Of a stretch of 10,696 nt of DNA, positions 1 to 7,979 are shown piece by piece. The stretch lies in NCBI GenBank assembly GCA_963978155.1, contig CAXBRK010000070.1, forward strand, positions 1 through 10,696, given 5' to 3'. This DNA comes from UBA8653 sp963978155 (GTDB lineage: Bacteria; Planctomycetota; Phycisphaerae; Phycisphaerales; SM1A02). The notes under the pieces are model-generated. The model ran no database searches and was not told the origin of the DNA. It saw only the letters and a program-made list of their open reading frames with translations. Position 1 is the stretch's first letter. The number at the start of each line of letters is the position of its first letter. Both the position numbers and the translations under genes were made by a program.

Positions 1-475
1 CAAGAGCAGCCTCGGCCAAAGCCGCCCTGATGCGGGAACTGGAAACCCGTTCGCCTCCCACTTGCACATCTTCGAGGACGTGCCCCTCAAAGCCCAACTG
101 AGGTCCCAGATCCTGCAACAGCGTCGCGGTTCCCGAGCGACCATGCCCAAATCGAAAATCCTCTCCCACCACCAAACGGCTGAATCGGTGACGGGCGTGC
201 AGATCACGGATGAACTCGAAGGCTGGGGTCTCCAGCAGACCAGAACGAGGGTCCAAGCGGATCACCCGCGCCCCCTGCTTCCTGAGTTCTCGAGAACGGG
301 TCCGCCACGTGGTCAAGGGAAGGGGTGTGGTGTGGCCCAGCACGGTTTTGGGATGCGGATGGAAGGCGGCTGCCAGCACCCGGTACCCGTCTTGGGCGGC
401 TCGCACCAGAAGGGCCTGGTGGCCCACGTGGACCCCATCCAGCACTCCGATCACCATTGCACGCTGCGGATTCAT
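1..475 (-). CDS. ribF: RibF, bifunctional riboflavin kinase/FAD synthetase, N-terminal part (3' end outside window)
   Basis: RibF phosphorylates riboflavin to FMN and adenylylates FMN to FAD in the cytoplasm. Only the N-terminal FAD synthetase (nucleotidyltransferase) part is here: 158 codons from the ATG at 475, open to the window edge. Visible family motifs, by residue: GVLDGVHVGH at 10-19 (HxGH nucleotide-binding motif; the usual Phe of GxFDGxHxGH is Leu), FHPHP at 38-42, VVGEDFRFGHGRSG at 102-115, and VSSSRIR at 144-150. The riboflavin kinase domain should lie beyond position 1. The start is uncertain. ATG 475 has no good ribosome site. A GTG at 484 lies 10 nt after GGAG, and ATG 457 is also in frame. 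Other RibF proteins have a somewhat longer leader before the first motif. The gene is divergent from the glutamate dehydrogenase. A plus-strand frame is open across it, but that reading resembles no protein, whereas this strand gives clear RibF motifs. Confidence 0.93.
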   Translation of the reverse strand, partial: MNPQRAMVIGVLDGVHVGHQALLVRAAQDGYRVLAAAFHPHPKTVLGHTTPLPLTTWRTRSRELRKQGARVIRLDPRSGLLETPAFEFIRDLHARHRFSRLVVGEDFRFGHGRSGTATLLQDLGPQLGFEGHVLEDVQVGGERVSSSRIRAALAEAAL

Positions 476-520
476 TTCCGGCACAATAGGATGTCTCCAG
501 AGTCGCGAGGTGCCCCAACG

Positions 521-3466
521 ATGTCGCAAACCGACCCCAATCAATCGCTCGCTGCCGATGAAGCCCAGCAGCTGCTCATTGATCTTCGCGAATCCCTCGC
601 GACCGCAGCGGAGGACATCGGTCCACGATTCCTCGACATCATGCCGTTGTCTTATTTTCAAGACACACCCCACGAAGAACGCCTGACCCACTTGCGTGCC
701 ATCCTCGCCGCCCGCGCTTCAGGCCGTTTGCCTTCATTGGACCTTCGTGACGGCGAAAACCGGATCACGTTTATCCGGCCCAATGACCACCCTGGACTGT
801 TGGCCGAAGTGGTGGGACAACTCCCCCACGATCGACCTTTGATCTCCGCCAAAATCCACTCCGCCCACGACGCCTCGCTGGCCATCGATACCTTTGAATT
901 TGGCGAGAAGCCCCGATTCGACATCAGCGATCCCGAGCAGACCGCATGCATGGAACGGGCAGTTGCGTTTGCCGCGGAAAACCATCCTGAGATCACCGAA
1001 GACGAAGTGCGTGATTTCATCCAACGCTGCACCGCTGATTATGTCTTTTCGGTCAGTCCTCTCCGGTTCTGCCAACACCTCAAAATCTTCCGCGAACTGT
1101 CCGGGACCGAAGGCACGATTGTTCGGCTCGAGCAAGAGAAAGACGAGCGATACAGCCGCATCGTGGTGGCCGTGATGAACGCCTCGACCCGCAGGATGCT
1201 GGAGCGTGTGGCCGAACGGTTGGCCATTGATGGCATCGATATTTTCCGGGCGTATCTCGACAGCATCGACGACGGTGACAACGGTCAGATCACTCTGCTT
1301 GGTTTCGTCGTTCAACGCGAACAAGGTGTCCTCGTTGAAGACAGCGCGCTTTGGCGTGTCATTCGCCGAGACCTGCAACGGAACAAATGGGTCGACACCG
1401 CCGCCCTCAAGTTGTCGTATACCCACGCCGGACTTGGCCAACGACACGCAGAAGTGCTGGATGCGGTTATCGAATTGGCCCACCAAAAGTTGGTCAAAGT
1501 CAACCGTTGGGCATACAGCCGGGTCCGCTTGCGTCGATGGACCAGCGAAAACATTGAGCTTTGTCAAAAGATCGCCGACCTCTTGCTGGCTCGCTTCGAC
1601 CCCGACAACCCACTTCCCGAGCCCGACTTCACCTTGCGGCTGGCCGATGTGCGTGAGGAAGTGGAACGGGTTGATTTCCAAGACACTCGGATTGCCATCC
1701 AGGCCATGCTGGACGCCGTGTTGGCGGTTCGGCGCACCAACGTCTTCCTCGACGAACGTTACGGGCTGGCCTTCCGAATCGACCCGGCGTACTTGCACCA
1801 CGAGGATCGGCCCGCGCTGCCCTTCGGTGTGTTCTTCGTCCGGGGACGAAACTTCGCGGGCTTCCACGTGCGCTTCCGCGATATCGCGCGGGGTGGCCTC
1901 CGAATCATTCGGACGCGGACCGAAGAAGTCCATGCTCGCGAAAGCGAACGCTTGTACGACGAAGCCTTCAACTTGGCCTTCGCCCAACAACTCAAGAACA
2001 AGGACATCCCGGAGGGTGGAGCCAAGGCCGCCGTGTTGGCAGACCCGTACGCTCGCCACAACCGAGTGGTGAAAGCCTTCGCGGATTCTCTGCTCGACCT
2101 CATCACCCCCGAGCCACACACCAAAGACCGAATCGTCGACCATCTCGGACACGATGAACTCCTGTACCTCGGACCGGATGAGAACATCCTTCCGGAGCAC
2201 ATTGTGTGGATGGCCAAGCGTGCCGTGCGGCGGGGTTACCCACTTGCATCTGCCTTCATTTCTTCGAAGCCTGGTGCCGGCATCAACCACAAGGATTACG
2301 GCGTGACCTCGGAAGGCGTGAACGTCTTCCTGCATGGGTCTTTGCCCGCCATTGGCATCGACCCGGATGTCGATAGCTTCACCGTCAAGATGACCGGTGG
2401 CCCCGACGGGGATGTCGGAGGCAATTTCATTCGGATCGCCAAGGACACCTACGGAGACCGAATCAAGATCATCGGTATCGCCGATGGATCAGGGTGTGGC
2501 GAAGATCCGCAAGGATTGGATCTGCAGGAACTTCTTCGCCTGTTTGAAGCCGAATTGCCAATCGCCGAGTTTGACCAAAGCAAGCTGTCCAGCGAAGGTC
2601 GAATCGTGACACTCGATGATCCTGATGGCCCAGTCCTGCGGAACACGCTTCACAACCGCTTGGTGGCTGATGCCTTTGTCCCTTGCGGGGGGCGACCAGC
2701 GGCCATGAACGAAAACAACTGGGACGACTTCCTTACCCCAACCGGAACCCCCAGCAGCCGACTGATCGTCGAAGGCGCCAACCTCTTCTTGACGCCCGAA
2801 GCTCGGGAACAGCTCAGCAAGAAAGGCGTCTTGATCCTCAAAGACTCCAGTGCCAACAAGTGTGGGGTCATCACGAGCTCCTACGAAATTTGCTCCAACA
2901 TGCTCGTCTCCGAGCAGGACTTCATGCCCATCAAAGACCGCTTCGTGGGAGAAGTCATCCCCCGCCTGCACCAATTCGCCCGGGCCGAGGTGCAACTGCT
3001 GCACCGATTGCACAAGCATCACCCGGACTGGACGCTGCCTGACATCTCAATCCACATGAGCCGGGTCATGATGCGCGTCGCAGATGCCATTGAAATTGGC
3101 CTCGACCAAATTGAGCAAGCAGCACCACAGGCGGTCCGACGCTTGGTGACCGATCACATTCCCGAAGTGATTCAGGAAATTGCAGGCGACGCACTCTGGG
3201 AAGACCTCCCGGCCGCGTATTTGCGATGGCTGAAAGCCAAAGCCTTGGCCGCTCGTATCGTGTACCGAGAAGGCACCGACGCCGTGGAGAGTCTCCCCGC
3301 CGAGCACCTGCCGGCTTTTGCCATCGAATTCCTCGCGATCGACGACGAAACAAGAAAGCTCGCTCGAACCATCGAAGAAAGTGATCTTCCAGACCGTGAT
3401 CGGGTTGCTGATCTGCTTCGAAAAGCCGGGTTGGCCAGCGCGATGGGCGCTGATCACAACTGCTGA
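521..3466 (+). CDS. gdh: NAD-dependent glutamate dehydrogenase, large (about 110 kDa) type
   Basis: Oxidatively deaminates glutamate to 2-oxoglutarate and ammonium with NAD+ in the cytoplasm, usually in the catabolic direction for large enzymes. From ATG 521 it is 981 residues, much longer than the ~450-residue hexameric GDHs and shorter than the ~1,600-residue GDH-180 class, so it is closest to the GDH2-like ~115 kDa class. The first ~450 residues are a regulatory region; residues 82-130 (ITFIRPNDHPGLLAEVVG...) look ACT-like. Catalytic-domain motifs: ARGGLRII 456-463, KNKDIPEGGAK 492-502 (substrate-site lysines), GPDENI 551-556, KPGAGINHKDYGVTSEG 583-599, MTGGPDGDVGGNF 624-636 (dinucleotide-binding turn), VEGANLFLTPEAR 750-762, and KDSSANKCGVITSS 774-787. 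The tail after about 800 is helical. The frame is open back to position 62, but that part is antisense to ribF, so the start is ATG 521 (GAGG 10 nt upstream). ATG 491 (ten residues longer) is possible. Confidence 0.93.
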   Translation: MSQTDPNQSLAADEAQQLLIDLRESLATAAEDIGPRFLDIMPLSYFQDTPHEERLTHLRAILAARASGRLPSLDLRDGENRITFIRPNDHPGLLAEVVGQLPHDRPLISAKIHSAHDASLAIDTFEFGEKPRFDISDPEQTACMERAVAFAAENHPEITEDEVRDFIQRCTADYVFSVSPLRFCQHLKIFRELSGTEGTIVRLEQEKDERYSRIVVAVMNASTRRMLERVAERLAIDGIDIFRAYLDSIDDGDNGQITLLGFVVQREQGVLVEDSALWRVIRRDLQRNKWVDTAALKLSYTHAGLGQRHAEVLDAVIELAHQKLVKVNRWAYSRVRLRRWTSENIELCQKIADLLLARFDPDNPLPEPDFTLRLADVREEVERVDFQDTRIAIQAMLDAVLAVRRTNVFLDERYGLAFRIDPAYLHHEDRPALPFGVFFVRGRNFAGFHVRFRDIARGGLRIIRTRTEEVHARESERLYDEAFNLAFAQQLKNKDIPEGGAKAAVLADPYARHNRVVKAFADSLLDLITPEPHTKDRIVDHLGHDELLYLGPDENILPEHIVWMAKRAVRRGYPLASAFISSKPGAGINHKDYGVTSEGVNVFLHGSLPAIGIDPDVDSFTVKMTGGPDGDVGGNFIRIAKDTYGDRIKIIGIADGSGCGEDPQGLDLQELLRLFEAELPIAEFDQSKLSSEGRIVTLDDPDGPVLRNTLHNRLVADAFVPCGGRPAAMNENNWDDFLTPTGTPSSRLIVEGANLFLTPEAREQLSKKGVLILKDSSANKCGVITSSYEICSNMLVSEQDFMPIKDRFVGEVIPRLHQFARAEVQLLHRLHKHHPDWTLPDISIHMSRVMMRVADAIEIGLDQIEQAAPQAVRRLVTDHIPEVIQEIAGDALWEDLPAAYLRWLKAKALAARIVYREGTDAVESLPAEHLPAFAIEFLAIDDETRKLARTIEESDLPDRDRVADLLRKAGLASAMGADHNC

Positions 3467-3472
3467 GGCCAA

Positions 3473-3518
3473 CTGAAGCACCGCCAAGCGGTTCAAAGAG
3501 CGAAGTATTTGGCTTCAG
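3473..3518. terminator. Nested inverted repeat between convergent gdh and metH ends, possible weak bidirectional terminator
   Basis: Seen in sequence: an inner perfect hairpin ACCGC-CAA-GCGGT (3480-3492) lies between the two stop codons. An outer pair CTGAAGC (3473-3479) and GCTTCAG (3512-3518) encloses it and runs into the last codons of metH. There is no T-tract on either side, so a classical intrinsic terminator is not supported. The position between two convergent stops only 26 bp apart is what makes a terminator role plausible. Confidence 0.3.
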
Positions 3519-6500
3519 GATGGTGGACCACGATCGCACTGGTCGATTGCTCAGGGTCGATCTGATGGTTCTCGGTCAAACGGCAGCCAATGCGTTCGGG
3601 CTGGAGGAGACGGAACAATTTCGTCTGATCAGCCATGTCTGGACAGGCCGGATAACCAAACGAGTATCGGCTGCCACGGTATTGCTGTCGGAAGAGTTCT
3701 TCGGGCGTTACTGCATCATCGGCATCGATGCCGAGCTCCGCGCGCATCCGCTTGTGCCACAACTCCGCCAAAGCCTCAGCGGTTTCGACCGCAAAGCCAT
3801 GCAGGTACAAATACTCGGAGAAATCTCCCGACTCAAACAACGATTTGCATCGGGCGGTGGCCTCTTCGCCAACGGTCACGCATGACATGCCAATGACATC
3901 ATCTTCGCCAAAGAAATCACTGATGCAAAGACGACGTCTTTCGGCTTGCCTTGGGAACGAAAACCGCTCCAGCTCAGTTTGGCCATCTTCTTCGAGGACA
4001 ACGAGGTCATCGCCTTCGCCACGACAGCGGAACCAGCCGTACACCACCTTGGGCTGCAGGATCTTCTCCTCAAGACATTGCAGTGACAGTCGATCGATCA
4101 CTGGATCGGCATGTTCGGCAAGCCAAGCATCGTGTTCGGCTTCACTGCGACTCCCCCGCTTCATCTGCCATTGCCCTCGGGTCAGAGCCTTTCGGTTGAG
4201 GTAGGGCCAGATCGAACGGCAATCGAGATCTTGAACAACGCGGGTCCCCAAGAAAGGAGCGGCCGGGGCGGTGACCGGCTGAATTTTGGCCGCGACTGCT
4301 GCCGGACTCTCTGCACGCTTGGCTTGAGCAGCTTGCGCTTTGGCCACCGCCTGCTCGCGTTTGTCGGTGCGAGAAGAAATGGCCTCACGCTCTTGCTGCA
4401 CCTCGCCTTGAACGATCAAATCCATCAATCGAAGTCCATCAAAGGCATCTTGGGCATACAGGCACTCACCCTGGTAGAGCGGACGCAAATGACCTTCACA
4501 ATGGCGGCGGGAAAGCGCGGCCCCGCCCAGCAAAACTGGGATGGCCACATCGTTGGCATTGAACGTCTCGAGATCAGACTCCATCACCATCACGCTTTTG
4601 ACCAAGAGTCCCGACAGCCCAATCGCATCCGGCTGATGCTCTGAAACCGCAGCCATAATCGACTCGGCTGTCTGCTTGATGCCAATGTTGTGCACCGTGT
4701 ACCCGTTGTTGGTCAAAATGATGTCGACCAGATTTTTACCAATGTCGTGCACATCACCCTTCACGGTCGCCAGCACAATACTGCCCTTTGAAGTGCCTTC
4801 CACTCGATCAAGATGCGGCTCAATCCGGGAGACCGCCGCCTTCATGACTTCAGCACTCTTGAGAACAAACGGCAGTTGCATCTTCCCGGCACCGAACAAT
4901 TCGCCGACTTCCCGCATGGCATCCAGCAAATGCAAATTGATGATGTCCAGGGGAGGGATAGACGCGAGCGCTTCGTCAATCAAGCACTCCAAGCCGCCTT
5001 TGCGGCCATCGATAAGTTGCTTGCGGAGACGATCCTCCAAGGGGAGATCGGTTTCCACTTCAACTTCAGCCGCAACGGTCTGTCCGGCAAAGGCATCGGA
5101 GAAAATCGCCAGTGGATCGTCGGTCTCAGTGCCGTCGGACAACACCACGGGGCTCGAAGGAGATCGGTCATAGATCAGATCAAGGGCCATCTCCCAATGT
5201 TGATCTTCAATCCTGGTACGAGGCAAAATCTTGGACGCGTGCATGATGGCACTGGTCAGCCCTGCCAATTGCAATTCGTGCAAGAAGACACTGTTGAGCA
5301 CCATCCGAGCGGCGGGCTTCAGTCCGAAAGAGACGTTCGACAATCCACACGTGATCTGTGCCTCGGGGAATGCTTCAGCAATCCGTCTGACCCCTTCGAT
5401 GGTCTCCAACCCCGACCGGCGATCTTGGGCCATCCCGGTCGAGATGGGAAGCACCAATGGATCAAAGAACAGGTCCTCGGCATGGAATCCATGAACCTTG
5501 GTGGCACGCTCGTGCATCCGTGCTGCGACTTCCAATTTTCGGTCCGCAGTTCGAGCCATGGCCTCTTCGGGATCGTCATCAATGCAGCCCAAGACAATGG
5601 CCGCACCATGCTCGCGAGCCAATTGGCACAACTCATCAAATTTCGGCTCCCCCTCTTCGAGGTTGGCACTGTTGACAATGGCCCGGCCCCCGCACGATTC
5701 CAAGCCCGCGCGGATGGTCTTGATTTGGGTTGAGTCAATCATCAAAGGGATGTCCACCCCTTTGGCGATACGAGAAATCACTTCCCGCATGTCCTGTTCG
5801 TTGTCGCGTCCCGCGTAATCAACATTCACATCAAGAACATGGCTGCCATCGCTGGCCTGCTCCGAGGCCAACTCGACGATGGCATCCCAGTCTTCAGCCT
5901 CCAAGAGACGTTTGAAAGCCCGAGAGCCTGAAGCATTGGTGCGCTCACCAACGATCTGAACGGAATTCTGTTGGCGATGCTCAACCGCGCCAAACACCGA
6001 GCTGGTGGATGGTGCGAAAGAGACCTGGCTTCGAGAGGCCGGAGCGGAGTGCTCCAACATGCCCCGAAGGGCGCCGATGTGCTTCGTGGTGGTGCCGCAG
6101 CAACCGCCAATCATGCTGACGCCCAGATCTCCGACAAATCCAGACATGCGTTGCGCCATAGGTTCCGCTTGCAATGGGTATTCGGTCCGGCCGTCAACCA
6201 GGATGGGCAATCCCGCATTGGGGACAACTGAAATGGGACGATCCCAATGCTTGGCCAGCCATTCCACGTGTGGCGTCATCTCGGCCGGACCTGTCGCGCA
6301 ATTGAGTCCCAAACTGGCCACGGGCAGACGCCGCAGGGTGGCAGCCACGGCCGCAATTTCAGAGCCAACCAGCAACGTCCCGGTGGTTTCGACCGTCACC
6401 GAAACCATGATGGGCAATTGTTCTGGACCCAGACCTCTTGCCTCAAGGGCATGCAAAGCAGCGTGGACCGCGCAACGAATCTGCAAAGGGTCTTGACAGG

Positions 6501-6966
6501 TTTCGACCAGAAGGGCATCAACTCCACCGTCGAGCAGACCGTCAATCTGCGTTCGGTAAGAGTCATGCATCGCTGACCAGTCCGTTTGCCCCAAGGTCAG
6601 CAAGCGCGTGCCGGGGCCGATGGATCCCAAGACATACCGCGACCCACCTGCAGCAACGCACGCCGCGCGGGCGATTTCTGCTGCTTCTTGGTTGAGCTTT
6701 CTCGTGTCACCTTCCAGCCCGAATTCAGCAAGCACCAAACGGTTGGCGCCGAACGTGTTGGTCTCAACCGCGTCGGCACCGCTCTCCAGAAAAGACGCAT
6801 GAATGGACTGCACCAATTCGGGACGACTTCGCACCAGAATCTCGGTGCAGTTCTCTTGGCAGAGGTAATCCCGATCCACATCCAAGTCCATGTCCTGAAT
6901 GGCTGATCCAAAGCCACCGTCCAAGAGCAAAGCATCATGTTTCAGACGATGAGCGAACGTGGGCAT
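3493..6966 (-). CDS. metH: Cobalamin-dependent methionine synthase MetH (5-methyltetrahydrofolate-homocysteine methyltransferase)
   Basis: Transfers a methyl group from 5-methyltetrahydrofolate via cobalamin to homocysteine, giving methionine and tetrahydrofolate; cytoplasmic. All four modules are present (numbering from ATG 7008). Homocysteine domain, about 15-320: LLLDGGFGS 27-35, zinc cysteines in GLNCATGP (Cys237) and GGCCGT (Cys303, Cys304). Pterin domain, about 350-620: VGERTNASGSR 353-363, DVNVDYAGRDNEQDM 393-407, IDSTQ 424-428. Cobalamin cap and Rossmann domain, about 655-865: axial-ligand motif DVHDIGKN 752-759 (His754), GLSGLLVKS 797-805. Then an Ala/Gln-rich linker, about 885-920, and the reactivation domain, about 920-1171, with SAM-binding RGSRYSFGYPACPD 1111-1124. 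Total 1171 residues from 7008 or 1157 from 6966; E. coli MetH is 1227. I prefer ATG 6966 because homology begins at MPTFAHRL and the extra 14 residues are Pro-rich with their ATG inside a palindrome. Neither start has a ribosome site. No cobalamin or SAM riboswitch fits the short upstream gap. Confidence 0.97.
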   Translation of the reverse strand: MPTFAHRLKHDALLLDGGFGSAIQDMDLDVDRDYLCQENCTEILVRSRPELVQSIHASFLESGADAVETNTFGANRLVLAEFGLEGDTRKLNQEAAEIARAACVAAGGSRYVLGSIGPGTRLLTLGQTDWSAMHDSYRTQIDGLLDGGVDALLVETCQDPLQIRCAVHAALHALEARGLGPEQLPIMVSVTVETTGTLLVGSEIAAVAATLRRLPVASLGLNCATGPAEMTPHVEWLAKHWDRPISVVPNAGLPILVDGRTEYPLQAEPMAQRMSGFVGDLGVSMIGGCCGTTTKHIGALRGMLEHSAPASRSQVSFAPSTSSVFGAVEHRQQNSVQIVGERTNASGSRAFKRLLEAEDWDAIVELASEQASDGSHVLDVNVDYAGRDNEQDMREVISRIAKGVDIPLMIDSTQIKTIRAGLESCGGRAIVNSANLEEGEPKFDELCQLAREHGAAIVLGCIDDDPEEAMARTADRKLEVAARMHERATKVHGFHAEDLFFDPLVLPISTGMAQDRRSGLETIEGVRRIAEAFPEAQITCGLSNVSFGLKPAARMVLNSVFLHELQLAGLTSAIMHASKILPRTRIEDQHWEMALDLIYDRSPSSPVVLSDGTETDDPLAIFSDAFAGQTVAAEVEVETDLPLEDRLRKQLIDGRKGGLECLIDEALASIPPLDIINLHLLDAMREVGELFGAGKMQLPFVLKSAEVMKAAVSRIEPHLDRVEGTSKGSIVLATVKGDVHDIGKNLVDIILTNNGYTVHNIGIKQTAESIMAAVSEHQPDAIGLSGLLVKSVMVMESDLETFNANDVAIPVLLGGAALSRRHCEGHLRPLYQGECLYAQDAFDGLRLMDLIVQGEVQQEREAISSRTDKREQAVAKAQAAQAKRAESPAAVAAKIQPVTAPAAPFLGTRVVQDLDCRSIWPYLNRKALTRGQWQMKRGSRSEAEHDAWLAEHADPVIDRLSLQCLEEKILQPKVVYGWFRCRGEGDDLVVLEEDGQTELERFSFPRQAERRRLCISDFFGEDDVIGMSCVTVGEEATARCKSLFESGDFSEYLYLHGFAVETAEALAELWHKRMRAELGIDADDAVTPEELFRQQYRGSRYSFGYPACPDMADQTKLFRLLQPERIGCRLTENHQIDPEQSTSAIVVHHPEAKYFAL

Positions 6967-6999
6967 TGGGGGCAATGGTAGGGAGTCAGGAGGTTGATG

Positions 7000-7021
7000 T
7001 CCATCCATCCGGATGGATGGA
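7000..7021. repeat. Perfect 22-bp palindrome upstream of metH, possible operator
   Basis: The arms are CCATCCATCC (7001-7010) and GGATGGATGG (7011-7020) with no spacer, extended by one T/A pair at 7000/7021. Each arm is made of ATCC/GGAT units, so the site is both palindromic and internally repetitive; GGAT units continue to about 7023. It sits 34 bp before the preferred metH start at 6966 and overlaps the alternative ATG at 7008. As DNA it could bind a dimeric regulator of metH or of the divergent operon. As RNA it has no natural loop, so a tight hairpin would need the centre to open. No regulator is identified. Confidence 0.55.
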
Positions 7022-7070
7022 TGCTTCCCATGTATTGGCCCATATTCACCATTTATGGCATGATTAAGTT
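7022..7070. promoter_or_regulatory. Divergent intergenic region between metH and the ABC exporter operon
   Basis: This stretch is visibly more AT-rich than its surroundings, especially 7041-7070, and must hold promoters for at least one of the two divergent units. A weak plus-strand candidate is TTGGCC (7035-7040), an 18-bp spacer, then CATGAT (7059-7064), which would put transcription start close to ATG 7071 and give a nearly leaderless message. No convincing minus-strand promoter is seen. Both matches are poor to sigma-70 consensus, so only the location is well supported, not the boxes. Confidence 0.3.
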
Positions 7071-7979
7071 ATGAATTCTTGTGCCATACCTCTGCTGATC
7101 ATGGGACTGGTCGGTGAGCTGCCGACCCCCGACGAACTTCTGGCAAAAGCCACCGCCGCTCTTGGGGGCGAGGCTGCACTGGCCACCAACCTTCAGACCT
7201 CGTGGACGGTGACCAAAGTGGCTCCGGATGCCGACTCCAGCACCGCTCCAACCGCCAAGGAAGAGGTCACGGTCAAAGTGAGCAACTCCTCCTATGAGTT
7301 GAAGGTGAAGCAGGGCAAAGGGCACCTCACGCTCTTCCACACGGCCAATTTTGACTGGATGCAACTGCCCCAGCACACCAAGATCCCACCGGTTCGGATC
7401 TCTCAGGATCGGCTGCATCAGTGGGATCCGATCGCCCAACCCCATCTTGAATTCCTTCATGCGTGGAACCGGCGTCCTGAACGACGCACCATGGGCTTGG
7501 TGATGCGAGGCGATGAGGCGTGCTATCGGATTCGCCTCGCGGGATCCAGCGATCCCACCTTCCTTGAGGAAGGCGCCGAATTCGTGTACCTGTCTGTCAT
7601 CACTGGTTTGCCTGTGACCCATGAGTCAGCGGCGAACTCACGCAGTGGCGCCCGCCGCATCACCGACTTCAAAAATTGGGAAGCCACCGGCCCCATCAAA
7701 CTCCCCAAACAACTGACTCTGACCGGAATCAACGGCAAGGTCCGCCTGGTCAACAAAACTGCCGCATCCATTCTGGAAGTCCCACTGGCCTTGGAGGTGC
7801 CCCAAAAAGTCAAGGACGCCAAGGACCCGAATCGGGTCCTGATCCCCGACGGGCCATCTCTGGCCACCCAAACTCCGGTCGCGTCCGAACCCGAACAGCC
7901 AGAGGCCATCGAGCCTGGCCCCAAACCACTTGACCCCGAGCAACCAACTGCCCCAGAACAATCCACGAAGTCGCCATGA
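7071..7979 (+). CDS. Probable exported protein of unknown function, LolA-like features, first gene of ABC exporter operon
   Basis: 302 residues; I cannot name a function. The N-terminus has a short hydrophobic stretch (residues 5-15, AIPLLIMGLVG) without a basic start, so export is plausible but the signal is weak. Residues 18-45 (PTPDELLAKATAALGGEAAL...) match a pattern common at the mature start of bacterial LolA/LppX-like beta-sheet proteins. The body (about 60-245) alternates short strands and ends with KLPKQLTL...VRLVNKTAASILEVPLALEVP, similar to the last strands of such proteins. The tail from about 255 is Pro/Glu-rich and probably disordered. ATG 7071 is used because an in-frame TAA lies at 7065-7067; there is no ribosome site, and ATG 7101 would remove most of the hydrophobic stretch. 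Its stop overlaps the ABC ATPase start by 4 bp (ATGA), which indicates translational coupling. It may bind a lipid or other hydrophobic ligand for the exporter, but that is inference from fold likeness and context. Confidence 0.85.
   Translation: MNSCAIPLLIMGLVGELPTPDELLAKATAALGGEAALATNLQTSWTVTKVAPDADSSTAPTAKEEVTVKVSNSSYELKVKQGKGHLTLFHTANFDWMQLPQHTKIPPVRISQDRLHQWDPIAQPHLEFLHAWNRRPERRTMGLVMRGDEACYRIRLAGSSDPTFLEEGAEFVYLSVITGLPVTHESAANSRSGARRITDFKNWEATGPIKLPKQLTLTGINGKVRLVNKTAASILEVPLALEVPQKVKDAKDPNRVLIPDGPSLATQTPVASEPEQPEAIEPGPKPLDPEQPTAPEQSTKSP

Noticed and set aside
62..520. N-terminal extension of glutamate dehydrogenase back to position 62
   Set aside because: The translated extension resembles no protein and is antisense to clear RibF motifs. 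Dehydrogenase-like sequence begins after ATG 521.
734..2335. A 533-codon open frame on the minus strand inside gdh
   Set aside because: Antisense frames of this length are common in GC-rich genes with strong codon bias. The translation shows no recognisable motif, and the opposite strand has unmistakable dehydrogenase motifs throughout.
4813..5733. A 306-codon open frame on the plus strand inside metH
   Set aside because: Shadow of metH. The minus strand carries the conserved pterin and cobalamin domains across the whole stretch.
7009..7070. Cobalamin or SAM riboswitch upstream of metH
   Set aside because: The gap is too short for a cobalamin riboswitch, and I see no B12-box or SAM-riboswitch core in it.
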